From Shewanella sp. NIFS-20-20 (lineage in GTDB: Bacteria; Pseudomonadota; Gammaproteobacteria; Enterobacterales; Shewanellaceae), in NCBI RefSeq assembly GCF_019209865.1, contig NZ_JAHUTT010000005.1, positions 1-64,000 of the forward strand: a stretch of 64,000 nt of DNA. The letters run 5' to 3'. The notes beneath the pieces are model-generated. The model ran no database searches and was not told where the DNA came from. It was given only the letters and a program-made list of their open reading frames with translations. Each line of letters starts with the position of its first letter. The stretch's first letter is position 1. The position numbers were made by a program, and so were the translations under genes. Of the stretch, positions 8,657 through 16,997 are shown in pieces.

Positions 8657-9199
8657 ATGCAATTGAATACTCTTTTAAAAGCGATGGCTGTAAGTATCCC
8701 ATTACTTACCTTGGCTGCGTGTAGTTCAACTTCTGAGTCTGAATTGGACTCATCGTCTTCGACTTCGCAGGCGGGTCAAGAAACTGGCTTGACAAATAAT
8801 GGCGTAGAAACCGGTGGCGTAGCTCCGATGCTAAGTCCGGAGGAACAACAGAAGCAAAAACTGGAAAATTTGCGTAAAGAACACATCATTTACTTTGATT
8901 TCGACCGCAGTGATATCCAACCACAGTTTGCGGAAATCATTCAAGCCCATGGTGAATACCTGCTCGAGCATCCAAACGTACGTGTATTAATTGAAGGGCA
9001 TTCTGATGAGCGTGGTACACCAGAATACAACATTGCGTTAGGTGAGCGTCGTGCTCAAGCAACTGCTAAGTATTTGCAGAGTATGGGGGTTCAACCGAGT
9101 CAGTTGACACTTGTCAGTTATGGCGAAGAAAAACCATTGGACTTGTCTCGCACTGATGAAGGTTTTGGTAAGAATCGTCGAGCAGTATTGGTGTATTAA
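8657..9199 (+). CDS. pal: Peptidoglycan-associated lipoprotein Pal
   Basis: Pal (180 aa) is an outer-membrane lipoprotein that ties the membrane to peptidoglycan and is concentrated at the septum by the Tol machine. The lipobox LAAC gives lipidated Cys22. A Ser/Thr-rich linker leads to an OmpA-like domain from about residue 75, with the peptidoglycan-binding motif EGHSDERGTPEYN and the closing GKNRRAVLVY. It sits between tolB and cpoB in the usual order. Confidence 0.96.
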   Translation: MQLNTLLKAMAVSIPLLTLAACSSTSESELDSSSSTSQAGQETGLTNNGVETGGVAPMLSPEEQQKQKLENLRKEHIIYFDFDRSDIQPQFAEIIQAHGEYLLEHPNVRVLIEGHSDERGTPEYNIALGERRAQATAKYLQSMGVQPSQLTLVSYGEEKPLDLSRTDEGFGKNRRAVLVY

Positions 9200-9216
9200 T
9201 TCAAAGGAAGAGTGCA

Positions 9217-9960
9217 ATGAAGAAGTCCTTAATTGCGACCTTGCTCTGCGCCAGTTCAGCACTAGCAATCGCGGCTCCAGCGCCAGTGGAAGACCTGGGT
9301 TCTGGCAGCAGTGATCAGCGATTACAGCGAATTGAGCGTATAGTAAAAGCGAAACAGCAAGCTGACTTTGCGCTACAACAGCAAGTGGATCGCCTCCAAC
9401 AAGACGTACAAGATTTGCGTGGCTTGATTGAACAACAAAATTATCAATTAGAGCAGATGCAACAGCGTCAGCGACAATTGTATGACGACATTGCTAAGTT
9501 ACAGCAAGGCGCGGCGGCTAAACCTGTGGCCGTGTCGGCGGCAAGCGTTGCGGTCACGCCGACTTCAACCGTTGCAACCTCGACGTTAGGTGAAACTGCA
9601 AGTTATGAAAATGCGGTCAATTTAGTGTTGAAGCAACGTCAATATGATCAAGCGATCCCGGCGTTTAAGCAGTTTATTGCGACGTATCCGAAATCAACCT
9701 ATGCTGCCAATGCGAACTATTGGCTAGGACAGCTGTTATATAACAAGGCTGAGTTGGCTGACGCAAAAGTAGCATTTGATACAGTGGTCACTGATTTTCC
9801 TCAATCTAATAAACGGGCTGATAGTTTAGTGAAGCTTGGATTGATTGCGGAAAAGTCTAATCAAGTGCCATTGGCTAAAACCTTATATACTCAAGTGAGT
9901 AAAGAATACCCTGACTCATCTGCAGCAAGAATCGCGGCGCAACAATTGGCCGGCCTTTAA
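9217..9960 (+). CDS. cpoB: Cell division coordinator CpoB (YbgF)
   Basis: CpoB (247 aa) links Tol-Pal outer-membrane constriction with septal peptidoglycan synthesis through PBP1B. A signal peptide (about residues 1-20, ending AIAAP) is followed by a trimerising coiled coil rich in Gln/Leu (about 30-95), an Ala/Val/Thr linker, and a TPR domain from about 127 (YENAVNLVLKQ, YPKSTYAANANYW, FPQSNKRADSL). It is the last gene of the operon and is closed by a hairpin. tRNA-Lys genes lie directly downstream, as they do after cpoB in E. coli. Confidence 0.94.
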   Translation: MKKSLIATLLCASSALAIAAPAPVEDLGSGSSDQRLQRIERIVKAKQQADFALQQQVDRLQQDVQDLRGLIEQQNYQLEQMQQRQRQLYDDIAKLQQGAAAKPVAVSAASVAVTPTSTVATSTLGETASYENAVNLVLKQRQYDQAIPAFKQFIATYPKSTYAANANYWLGQLLYNKAELADAKVAFDTVVTDFPQSNKRADSLVKLGLIAEKSNQVPLAKTLYTQVSKEYPDSSAARIAAQQLAGL

Positions 9961-9961
9961 T

Positions 9962-9992
9962 AATATCGCAGCCTAATGGCTGCGATATTTCG
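9962..9992 (+). terminator. Terminator of the tol-pal operon
   Basis: The arms AATATCGCAGCC and GGCTGCGATATT form a 12-bp stem with loop TAAT immediately after the cpoB stop. The tail is T-rich but interrupted by CG. Confidence 0.7.
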
Positions 9993-10345
9993 TTATATTT
10001 CTGTACATCTTTTAGATAAAAGATGGTGAATTTCGATATTTTTTGTCTAAAGTGAAGGATAAATATCTAAAAAATAAACTGTTAGATTGTTTTTGCGGCA
10101 AACAGTTGGAAAATGGGAATTTGCACTTGCATGGGAATTTGAAAACGGTATTATAGGCGCCCTCAGAACGGCTCAGGTCGCAAAGAGAAAGGGAAGGTGT
10201 GTTTGATAGTCTTTCCTTGGTCGTGTGCATAGCTCTGACGTTTGCAATAGTGGCGAGAGAGTCGTTGAGTATAAGTCATCAATAGATAACTTTAATTCAG
10301 CATCACACATCACTGGCTTGCAGTGTAAAACAAGAAATACCATAT
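9993..10345. other. Leader region of the tRNA-Lys operon
   Basis: No protein gene is seen; a 72-codon minus-strand frame at 10012-10230 has no support. The stretch carries the tRNA promoter (10127-10154) and would give a roughly 180-nt leader before the first tRNA, which must be removed by processing. Confidence 0.5.
10127..10154 (+). promoter_or_regulatory. Stable-RNA promoter of the tRNA-Lys array
   Basis: TTGCAT (10127-10132) and TATTAT (10149-10154) are spaced by 16 bases and followed by the GC-rich discriminator AGGCGCCC. A GC-rich discriminator is characteristic of stringently controlled tRNA and rRNA promoters. The predicted start is near 10161. Confidence 0.65.
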
Positions 10346-10421
10346 GGGTCGTTAGCTCAGTCGGTAGAGCAGTTGGCTTTTAACCAATTGGTCGAAGGTT
10401 CGAATCCTTCACGACCCACCA
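10346..10421 (+). tRNA. tRNA-Lys (TTT), copy 1
   Basis: The 76-nt cloverleaf has acceptor GGGTCGT/ACGACCC, D stem GCTC/GAGC, anticodon loop CTTTTAA with anticodon TTT, T stem GAAGG/CCTTC with loop TTCGAAT, and an encoded CCA. All stems pair. It lies downstream of cpoB, the same position as the lysT-valT cluster of E. coli. Confidence 0.97.
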
Positions 10422-10457
10422 CTTTCCTAATAGTGGCTAAAGAAATAGGCAATAGAT

Positions 10458-10533
10458 GGGTCGTTAGCTCAGTCGGTAGAGCAGTTGGCTTTTAACCAAT
10501 TGGTCGAAGGTTCGAATCCTTCACGACCCACCA
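10458..10533 (+). tRNA. tRNA-Lys (TTT), copy 2
   Basis: This copy is identical in sequence to copy 1, starting 112 bases later and separated by a spacer that repeats throughout the array. Anticodon TTT, CCA encoded, all stems intact. Confidence 0.97.
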
Positions 10534-10569
10534 CTTTCCTAATAGTGGTTAAAGAAATAGGCAATAGAT

Positions 10570-10659
10570 GGGTCGTTAGTTCAGTCGCTTTCTTGTAAAG
10601 CCAGGGCAGTTGGCTTTTAACCAATTGGTCGATAGGTTAGAGTCCTTCACGACCCACCA
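10570..10659 (+). pseudogene. tRNA-Lys-like copy 3 with D-arm insertion
   Basis: It keeps the acceptor stem GGGTCGT/ACGACCC, the anticodon arm with TTT and the CCA end. The D loop is enlarged by 13 bases through replacement of GTAGAG by CTTTCTTGTAAAGCCAGGG, which itself contains CTTT/AAAG. The T arm is damaged: an extra T in its 5' strand and loop TTAGAGT in place of TTCGAAT. At 90 nt it is unlikely to be a working elongator tRNA, but it is the least decayed of the four altered copies. Confidence 0.75.
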
Positions 10660-10695
10660 CTTTCCTAATAGTGGCTAAAGAAATAGGCAATAGAT

Positions 10696-10785
10696 GGGTC
10701 GTTAGTTCAGTCGCTTTCTTGTAAAGCCAGGGCAGTTGGCTTTTAACCAATTGGTCGATAGGTTAGAGTCCATTACTGCACGCCA
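10696..10785 (+). pseudogene. tRNA-Lys-like copy 4, acceptor lost
   Basis: It has the same D-arm insertion and T-arm damage as copy 3. The 3' strand of the acceptor stem is replaced by CATTACTGCACG before CCA, so the acceptor no longer pairs with GGGTCGT. The anticodon arm is intact. Confidence 0.75.
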
Positions 10786-10821
10786 CTTTCCTAATAGTGG
10801 CTAAAGAAATAGGTAATAGAT

Positions 10822-10910
10822 GGGTCGTTAGCTCAGTCGCTTTCTTGTAAAGCCAGGGCAGTTGGCTTTTAACCATCAGTCGATAGGTTAGAGTCCATTA
10901 CTGCACGCCA
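10822..10910 (+). pseudogene. tRNA-Lys-like copy 5
   Basis: It shares the insertion and the altered 3' end of copy 4. The anticodon stem is also eroded: CCAATTGGTCGATAGG has become CCATCAGTCGATAGG. The 5' half remains nearly identical to the other altered copies. Confidence 0.72.
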
Positions 10911-10946
10911 CTTTTCTATTAGTGGTTAAAGAAATAGGTAATAGAT

Positions 10947-11034
10947 GGGTCGTTAGTTCAGTCGCTTTCTTGTAAAGCCAGGGCAGTTGGCTTTTAACCA
11001 TCAGTCGATAGGTTAAGTCCATTACGGCACGCCA
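10947..11034 (+). pseudogene. tRNA-Lys-like copy 6
   Basis: The most decayed member of the array: same insertion, eroded anticodon stem, a further base lost in the T arm (GGTTAAGTCC) and a 3' end CATTACGGCACGCCA. The repeated spacer ends soon after it. Confidence 0.7.
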
Positions 11035-11401
11035 CTTTCCTATCAATCGCAAGACCCGCGTCAGGTTCGATATTCCTTATCCCGGTTACCTCTTAGATTA
11101 TCATTCACTAGATACCATTATCATCATTGTACTTTAAAATTCACAGTTCAATATTTGCTATTCGATAATAAATGCTTGGGTATTCAACCAACACCAACGC
11201 GCATTTATGATGGTTGGTGAAATTTGATCGTATCAATTCTAATGTTTTTTCAGTTTACTATATTTTCCTATCACGATTTTATCGATTTATGGCTCGTCTG
11301 CTTGGCTAATACACTTTGGTACTATAGACCTTTTGCTAATATAGCAATTGACTCATATGGTTCAAAGTGGCACTTGTCCAAATAATAAAGGGGAGAGTGC
11401 T
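11035..11401. other. Non-coding gap between tRNA array and porin gene
   Basis: No gene is seen. Bases 11061-11082 contain GTCAGGTTCGATATTCC, which vaguely resembles a tRNA T arm and may be a relic. An imperfect hairpin (TTCAACCAAC with GTTGGTGAA) lies at about 11183-11222. A 13-bp inverted repeat TTGAT-CGT-ATCAA at 11224-11236 is a possible regulator site; it has one base less spacing than an FNR box. The porin promoter probably lies in the AT-rich stretch after it, but I cannot fix it. Confidence 0.4.
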
Positions 11402-12553
11402 ATGAATAAAGTACTATGGTCAGGGATAGCAAGTGTTAGCTTGTTATCATTAGCAACTGCGGTGCACGCTGGCTCATTAGATGATACTAAAGTTACCTTT
11501 GGTGGCTATGTAAAAGTTGATGTCATGTTTAGTGATTACAGTAATGGCGCGCCAGATTCAGGAAATTTGTCACGTCAGTTTTATGTTCCAGGAACTATTT
11601 ATGGTGTGCCTGGTAACGGCAAGGAAGTTGTCGATTTTCAAGCACGTGAGTCTCGGTTTAATTTTAAAGCGGTTAATGATATTGATGGCCATAAAGTGAC
11701 CGGTTTCATCGAGCTGGATTTTATGACTCATGCAGATGGCAATGAGAGAGTTTCAAATAGTTATTCTCCTCGGATACGTCAAGCTTATGTGAGTTATGAT
11801 AACTGGCTGGCAGGACAAACATGGACGACATTCCAGAATCCGGGGGCCTTGCCAGAGAATCTTGATTTCGTTGGCGCTGCCGACGGTACACCCTTTGTGA
11901 GGCAAACTCAGGTTCGCTATACCAATGGTGGCTTCCAGTTCTCATTAGAAAACCCAGAAACTACAATAACACCGTACACTGGTGGTAACAGGATCTCCAG
12001 TGGTTCGGGTGTGATCCCCGATGCAGTCGCCCGCTATAATTTTGCCAGCGATAATGGCGCAAAGTTTGCTCTGGCTGCCATTGGTCGTCAATTGAAAGTT
12101 GAGCAAGCCGGAATTGATGCCAGTGCCTTTGGTTATGGTGTGAGTTTTTCTGGCGTCGTACCTGTTGGTAAAGATGACTTTAAGTTCACAGCAACCTACG
12201 GTGATGGTTTAGGTCGTTATTTAGCACTGAATTATGCCAATGCGGGGGTATTAAACGCGAACGGTGATATTAAGTCGATAAAGTCTTATGCCGGATTTGC
12301 AGCGTATCGTCATTGGTGGAATGACCAGTGGCGTACAAGTGTCACTATCTCAGGCTTTAAGGCTGATAATCAAATTGATTTAACTGGGGGTGCAGCCAAT
12401 AAAGATGCCTATTCGGCATATATTAACTTGTTGTATTCACCAATTAAGCCATTGACTGTTGGTGTTGAATATATGCATGCAAGCAATAGTCGTGAAAATG
12501 GTTTTGATGGCTCGTTAGATCGAATCTTATTCTCAGCGAAGTACGTCTTATAA
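11402..12553 (+). CDS. DcaP-like outer-membrane porin
   Basis: A 383-aa beta-barrel protein with a typical signal peptide (MNKVLWSGIASV... ending AVHAG). The mature start is VTFGGYVKVDVMFSDYSNG and the C-terminus ends in an outer-membrane sorting pattern (LDRILFSAKYVL). The GGYVKxDxxxSDY opening and overall design match the DcaP family of trimeric porins, which take up small negatively charged solutes. I chose ATG 11402 because GGGGAG lies just upstream and it gives a proper signal peptide. A frame opening at 11348 would add 18 residues before it. The substrate is unknown. Confidence 0.85.
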   Translation: MNKVLWSGIASVSLLSLATAVHAGSLDDTKVTFGGYVKVDVMFSDYSNGAPDSGNLSRQFYVPGTIYGVPGNGKEVVDFQARESRFNFKAVNDIDGHKVTGFIELDFMTHADGNERVSNSYSPRIRQAYVSYDNWLAGQTWTTFQNPGALPENLDFVGAADGTPFVRQTQVRYTNGGFQFSLENPETTITPYTGGNRISSGSGVIPDAVARYNFASDNGAKFALAAIGRQLKVEQAGIDASAFGYGVSFSGVVPVGKDDFKFTATYGDGLGRYLALNYANAGVLNANGDIKSIKSYAGFAAYRHWWNDQWRTSVTISGFKADNQIDLTGGAANKDAYSAYINLLYSPIKPLTVGVEYMHASNSRENGFDGSLDRILFSAKYVL

Positions 12554-12555
12554 AA

Positions 12556-12594
12556 AATAAACGGAGGTTAACTTTATTTAGCCTCCGTTTTCTT
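12556..12594. terminator. Bidirectional terminator between porin and grxA
   Basis: The arms AAACGGAGG and CCTCCGTTT, extended by further TTAA/TTAG pairing, are flanked by A-rich and T-rich tracts. The hairpin sits between converging genes and can serve both. Confidence 0.8.
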
Positions 12595-12599
12595 ACTGA

Positions 12600-12857
12600 T
12601 TAGAGTAATTGATTATCTTTAACGTATTGCTCAAAATCAGTACAGCCGCCCACATGAATTTTATCGACAAAAATCTGTGGCACGGTTTCAACGGGTTTAC
12701 CGACAGTCTTTTCGAGATCCGCTTTACTTATTCCTTCAGCATGAATATCAATATACTTAAATTTGAAATCGTCACGCTTTTCAGATAACTGTTCAGATAA
12801 TTGTACTGCTCTTACACAGTAGGGACAGCCTGGACGACCAAAAATAACAACGTACAT
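12600..12857 (-). CDS. grxA: Glutaredoxin 1
   Basis: An 85-aa thioredoxin-fold, glutathione-dependent disulfide reductase that supplies electrons to ribonucleotide reductase and other thiol enzymes. The active site CPYC is at Cys11 and Cys14, the same positions as in E. coli GrxA. The cis-Pro segment VETVPQIFVD and the glutathione-binding HVGGCTDFEQY are present. It stands between a converging porin gene and radD on the same strand. Confidence 0.95.
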   Translation of the reverse strand: MYVVIFGRPGCPYCVRAVQLSEQLSEKRDDFKFKYIDIHAEGISKADLEKTVGKPVETVPQIFVDKIHVGGCTDFEQYVKDNQLL

Positions 12858-12903
12858 AACAGCTCCTTCCTTTTAAGGTTTGTGGATTTATACCACAGCT
12901 TGG

Positions 12904-14655
12904 CTAACTTGCAAACTTAGCCTGATGAGTTTGATACTTGCCTTGATAATCGAAATAATGTTGAAGAAGATCCCAGCCCTTTTTTGACTTTTTTAAGAGC
13001 AATAAATCTGGTGCTCTAAAGGTGAACTGATCATTAACTATTTCAGACGCATGGTTATATTTTGGCGGTTTTATGCCAGGGGTTTTTGTGTGGGGGTAAA
13101 TGAATAAGGCGTAGACAGCCCGAATTTGTGCGGGCGTTTGCATGGCAAATCGACGGCAGTAATCATTGCCATCAAGGTCAAGATAGCGCACGGTGAGTCC
13201 GTTGGCATTTTCTTCCAATAGCATTTCATGCACTTTAAACAAATGATGTTGCTGTTTCTTTAATACTTGTTTTAAGTGATTATCTGGGTCAACTAACACA
13301 GATTGGCATTGGTGACATTGCCGGGCGGCAATATCATTTTCTCCACCACAGTCTGGACATATCCTTGCTCTAAAGCGGTATTGGCATTGCTGCTGAGTAT
13401 CTAGTAAAGCTTGGCAACGGCGTCCGTAATGCTCAATGATATCACCGTCATTATCGGTCTTTCCCCAAAAAGTGTTAGCAAAGTGACAGGCAGGGCAATG
13501 AACTTGTACTGGTACTGACTGGCTATCAGGTTTGGGTCTACCAATTTCAGGGGCGTAGAGTGAATAGCCGTTAGCGGCATAATCGATGATTAGGCAGTCG
13601 GTCTTGTTTGGTGCTAAGCGTAACCCTCGACCGACCATTTGTTGGTAGAGACTCACGGATTCTGTGGGTCTTAATATGGCGATGAAATCGACGTGTGGCG
13701 CATCAAAGCCAGTTGTTAGTACTGATACATTCACTAAGTATTTAATTTTTTGTGCTTTAAAGTTAGCAATTATCTGATCGCGGCTGGCAGAGTCGGTCTC
13801 TGCGGTGACAATTGCTTTGGGCTCATCCCCAAGTAAATGCAATATTTCGTCGGCATGTTTGACTGTTGCCGCAAAAATGATCACGCCTGTACGAGATGAG
13901 GCCAGCGATACAATTTGTTTGATAATAGCGGTGGTGGCTCGCCCGCTAGCATTAATAATATTTGCCACTTGAACCTGATCAAATTGGCCATCGCGACTTC
14001 TATCAAGATTACTAAAATTATATTGGGCTTCAATGGCATCAAATACCACTGGTGAGGTCAGATATCCTTGCTTAATCAACGGCCGCAGTGGCAGCTCGAA
14101 AATGCACTTGTCAAACACACTGTTATCAAGGTTACCGACCTTGCCATGATAATGATGTTTGTAAATAAACCCATGGCCTAGCCGGAATGGCGTAGCCGTC
14201 AGTCCTAAGATCTTAATATTAGGGTTTATTTGACGTAAATGGTTTATAAACAGTTGATATTGACTGTTTTCATCGAGACTGATGCGATGACACTCATCGA
14301 CAATGACCAAACTAAATGCTTGTGAAAACGCTGACGCTGCCCGGCTGGCGGATTGAATGCTCGCCACGACCGTTTTTTGATGGGTATCTTTACTGTTAAG
14401 TCCGGCCGAATAAATGCCTGCTTCTGATGTTAGTAATCCGACTTTTTCTGCATTTTGCGCCACTAACTCCTTAACGTGAGTTAATACCAGTACCCGGCCT
14501 TTCGCTAGCCTTGCTAACTGCGCGATCACTATGCTTTTGCCCGCGCCAGTGGGTAAGACCATCAAGGCTGAATCACGACTGGCCCGAAAGTGAGCTATAG
14601 CCGCATCGACGGCCGCTTGTTGGTAATCTCGTAGTTGAATCGCTGTCACGGTCAT
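12904..14655 (-). CDS. radD: DEAD/DEAH-box helicase RadD (YejH)
   Basis: RadD is a superfamily 2 ATPase that helps RecA-dependent repair and tolerance of crosslinks and double-strand breaks. The 583-aa length is close to E. coli RadD. Motifs: Q-like RDYQQ near residue 10, Walker A LPTGAGKS (Lys40), DECH (about 121), SAT-type GLTATPFR, helicase C motifs TTGFDAPH and QMVGRGLR, then a zinc-finger region with CPAC and CPDCGG...CHQC. It is monocistronic or loosely followed by grxA. Confidence 0.9.
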   Translation of the reverse strand: MTVTAIQLRDYQQAAVDAAIAHFRASRDSALMVLPTGAGKSIVIAQLARLAKGRVLVLTHVKELVAQNAEKVGLLTSEAGIYSAGLNSKDTHQKTVVASIQSASRAASAFSQAFSLVIVDECHRISLDENSQYQLFINHLRQINPNIKILGLTATPFRLGHGFIYKHHYHGKVGNLDNSVFDKCIFELPLRPLIKQGYLTSPVVFDAIEAQYNFSNLDRSRDGQFDQVQVANIINASGRATTAIIKQIVSLASSRTGVIIFAATVKHADEILHLLGDEPKAIVTAETDSASRDQIIANFKAQKIKYLVNVSVLTTGFDAPHVDFIAILRPTESVSLYQQMVGRGLRLAPNKTDCLIIDYAANGYSLYAPEIGRPKPDSQSVPVQVHCPACHFANTFWGKTDNDGDIIEHYGRRCQALLDTQQQCQYRFRARICPDCGGENDIAARQCHQCQSVLVDPDNHLKQVLKKQQHHLFKVHEMLLEENANGLTVRYLDLDGNDYCRRFAMQTPAQIRAVYALFIYPHTKTPGIKPPKYNHASEIVNDQFTFRAPDLLLLKKSKKGWDLLQHYFDYQGKYQTHQAKFAS

Positions 14656-14813
14656 TGGCTATCAAAGAGGGTGCTTGATTGTAATACCATTCATGTGAAA
14701 TATCTAATCACACAAGTGTCAAATATGCAGCCGTTGATGGCTAATCTTGATTAAGCTTGACGGCGGTGTCAATACCGCTTGCTATCAATAACATCGCCTA
14801 AGTTTCTCGCCAA

Positions 14814-14840
14814 AAAAAGGAGGTCTTAACGACCTCCTGC
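14814..14840 (-). terminator. acs terminator
   Basis: The stem AGGAGGTC/GACCTCCT with loop TTAAC is followed on the minus strand by seven T. It lies just beyond the acs stop. Confidence 0.85.
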
Positions 14841-14856
14841 AACATAACGCTTAAAT

Positions 14857-16812
14857 TCAACCGTTATCGCGGTTTAGTCGTGCAGTGATTAATGTATCAA
14901 TCACGGCCGGATCCGCTAGGGTAGAAGCGTCGCCCATATTGGTGACTTCATTGGCGGCGATCTTACGCAAGAAACGTCGCATAATTTTTCCCGAGCGGGT
15001 TTTGGGTAAACCTGGAGCAAATTGAATGAGATCTGGTGTCGCTAAGGCTCCAATTTCTTTACGCACCCACTGACGCAGCTCGAGTCTGAGTTCTTCTGTC
15101 GGCTCAACATCTCGGGTTAAGGTCACGTAGGCATAAATGCCTTGGCCTTTAATATCATGGGGGTAACCTACGACGGCGGCTTCGGCAACTTGTTCATGAG
15201 CCACCAAGGCACTTTCGACTTCAGCTGTGCCTAAGCGGTGACCAGACACGTTAATCACATCGTCTACTCGGCCGGTGATCCAGTAATAGCCATCCTCATC
15301 TCGTTTAGCACCATCGCCGGTAAAGTACATGCCACGGAATGTTTTGAAGTAGGTCAGTACGAAACGGTCGTGGTCGCCATACACAGTTCGCATTTGACCA
15401 GGCCAAGAATCAAGCAAGACCAAATTACCCTCGGCAGCACCGTCGATGATATTGCCCATGTTATCGACTAAGGCGGGTTGAACCCCAAAGAATGGGCGCG
15501 TTGCAGAACCTGGCTTAGTATCAGTCGCACCTGGTAGTGGACTAATTAAGATACCGCCAGTTTCTGTTTGCCACCAAGTATCGACAATCGGGCAATGTTC
15601 ATGACCTATCACTTCATGATACCAGCGCCAAGCTTCAGGGTTAATCGGCTCGCCGACAGAGCCCATAATGCGCAAGCTATCGCCCTTATAGTTTGAGAAC
15701 TGCTCTTTACCTTCTGCCATTAGCGAGCGGATAAGTGTCGGAGCCGTATACAGAATATTGACTTGATGACGGTCAATGATTTCACCTAAACGGGCTGGGC
15801 TTGGATAATTGGGGACCCCTTCATGCATCAGCATTGTGGCACCATTAGCAAGTGGCCCATATACCATGTAAGTGTGGCCTGTGATCCAGCCGATATCAGC
15901 CGTACACCAATAGATTTCACCAGGTTTGTAATCAAAGACATATTCATGTGTCATGGATGCATAAACCAGATATCCGCCAGTGGTGTGTAAGACACCTTTG
16001 GGGTTGCCAGTAGAGCCTGAGGTATAGAGCAAAAATAGAGGATCTTCGGCGTTCATTTCTTCTGCTAAACAATGGCTCGATGCGGTGTTCATTAGCTCGT
16101 GCCACCACACATCCCTATCAGCTTGCCAAAGAATATCACCCCCAGTGCGGCGTAACACAATGACGCGTTCGATTGAGGTCACGTCAGGATTGGCCAACGC
16201 TTCATCGATATTGGCTTTTAGGGGGATTCTACGACCGGCGCGCAGACCTTCATCAGAGGTAATTACAACTTTAGATTTACCGTCAATAATGCGTGATGCG
16301 ATTGAATCCGGTGAAAAACCGCCAAATACGACGGAATGTACCGCGCCGATGCGAGCACAAGCAAGCATGGCCACTGCGGCTTCGGGGACCATTGGCATGT
16401 AAATGGTGACGATGTCACCTTTTCTAACGCCTTGACTGCGCAAGGCGTTGGCAAATTTGCAGACTTGAGTATGGAGTTCAGCATACGTTAGCTGGCGTTG
16501 TTCGCTAGCATCATCACCTTCCCAGATGATGGCTGGTGTGTCTGATTTGTCCGCTAAATGACGGTCGAGACAATTGGTTGAAGCGTTGAGCGTGCCATCG
16601 TAGAACCATTTAATAAAAAGATTATGATCGTCAAACGAGGTGTTTTTTACCTTAGTGTAAGGTTTGAACCAATCAACACGTTGCCCATGTTCACGCCAAA
16701 AGCCTTCTGGATTGACGATAGATTCTTGGTACATTCTCTTGTACGTATCTTGGTCAATATGGGCTGTTGCAGCTATGTCCGAGGGGACAGGGTAGAGAGA
16801 CGGCGTGCTCAT
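14857..16812 (-). CDS. acs: Acetyl-CoA synthetase
   Basis: AMP-forming acetate:CoA ligase (651 aa) for high-affinity acetate assimilation. Motifs: the adenylation P-loop [11 protein letters not shown], the WWQTETGG motif, the hinge [14 protein letters not shown], and the C-terminal [11 protein letters not shown] with the acetylatable catalytic Lys. It is transcribed divergently from the crbS-type kinase gene across a 185-bp gap holding a perfect TAGACC palindrome. In Vibrio and Pseudomonas, CrbS/CrbR-type systems activate acs, so direct control by its neighbour is likely. Confidence 0.97.
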   Translation of the reverse strand: MSTPSLYPVPSDIAATAHIDQDTYKRMYQESIVNPEGFWREHGQRVDWFKPYTKVKNTSFDDHNLFIKWFYDGTLNASTNCLDRHLADKSDTPAIIWEGDDASEQRQLTYAELHTQVCKFANALRSQGVRKGDIVTIYMPMVPEAAVAMLACARIGAVHSVVFGGFSPDSIASRIIDGKSKVVITSDEGLRAGRRIPLKANIDEALANPDVTSIERVIVLRRTGGDILWQADRDVWWHELMNTASSHCLAEEMNAEDPLFLLYTSGSTGNPKGVLHTTGGYLVYASMTHEYVFDYKPGEIYWCTADIGWITGHTYMVYGPLANGATMLMHEGVPNYPSPARLGEIIDRHQVNILYTAPTLIRSLMAEGKEQFSNYKGDSLRIMGSVGEPINPEAWRWYHEVIGHEHCPIVDTWWQTETGGILISPLPGATDTKPGSATRPFFGVQPALVDNMGNIIDGAAEGNLVLLDSWPGQMRTVYGDHDRFVLTYFKTFRGMYFTGDGAKRDEDGYYWITGRVDDVINVSGHRLGTAEVESALVAHEQVAEAAVVGYPHDIKGQGIYAYVTLTRDVEPTEELRLELRQWVRKEIGALATPDLIQFAPGLPKTRSGKIMRRFLRKIAANEVTNMGDASTLADPAVIDTLITARLNRDNG

Positions 16813-16877
16813 GTGGGCTTCCCTTTATGTATTAATAATGTAGTTTGAGTATCCGATGTGAGATGGGTTAACTCCAT

Positions 16878-16891
16878 TAGACCTTGGTCTA
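16878..16891. promoter_or_regulatory. Palindromic operator candidate between acs and crbS
   Basis: TAGACC-TT-GGTCTA is a perfect inverted repeat with 6-bp arms, 66 bp upstream of the acs start codon on the acs side of the divergent gap. Its size suits a dimeric LuxR-type response regulator such as CrbR. Assignment to CrbR is inference. Confidence 0.5.
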
Positions 16892-16997
16892 GTTTTGTTT
16901 TTCCTTTATTTTTTAGGTTGTTGCAAACTAAGCTCGACTGGATTTTGAGCAGACTTTCACGCACAATCGACAAGATATCCCTGCTTAAGGAAATGAC

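Larger units (their letters stand above)
10346..11034 (+). repeat. Tandem array of six tRNA-Lys-derived units
   Basis: Six units start at 10346, 10458, 10570, 10696, 10822 and 10947 (periods 112-126). Units are joined by a conserved spacer containing CTTTCCTAATAGTGG and AAAGAAATAGG. Decay increases along the array, as expected for repeated unequal duplication of one unit that had already acquired the D-arm insertion. Confidence 0.85.

Noticed and set aside
10012-10230. 72-codon minus-strand frame before the tRNA array
   Set aside because: It lies across a strong stable-RNA promoter and leader and has no coding support.
10346-11034. Possible CRISPR array because of regular repeats at 112-126 bp
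   Set aside because: The repeat units are tRNA-derived, the spacers are also repeated instead of unique, and there are no cas genes.
11224-11236. FNR box upstream of the porin
   Set aside because: The spacer is three bases, not four, so it does not meet the consensus; kept only as an unassigned inverted repeat.
11348-11401. Upstream start of the porin gene
   Set aside because: The extra 18 residues precede a proper signal peptide and the ribosome-binding site supports ATG 11402.
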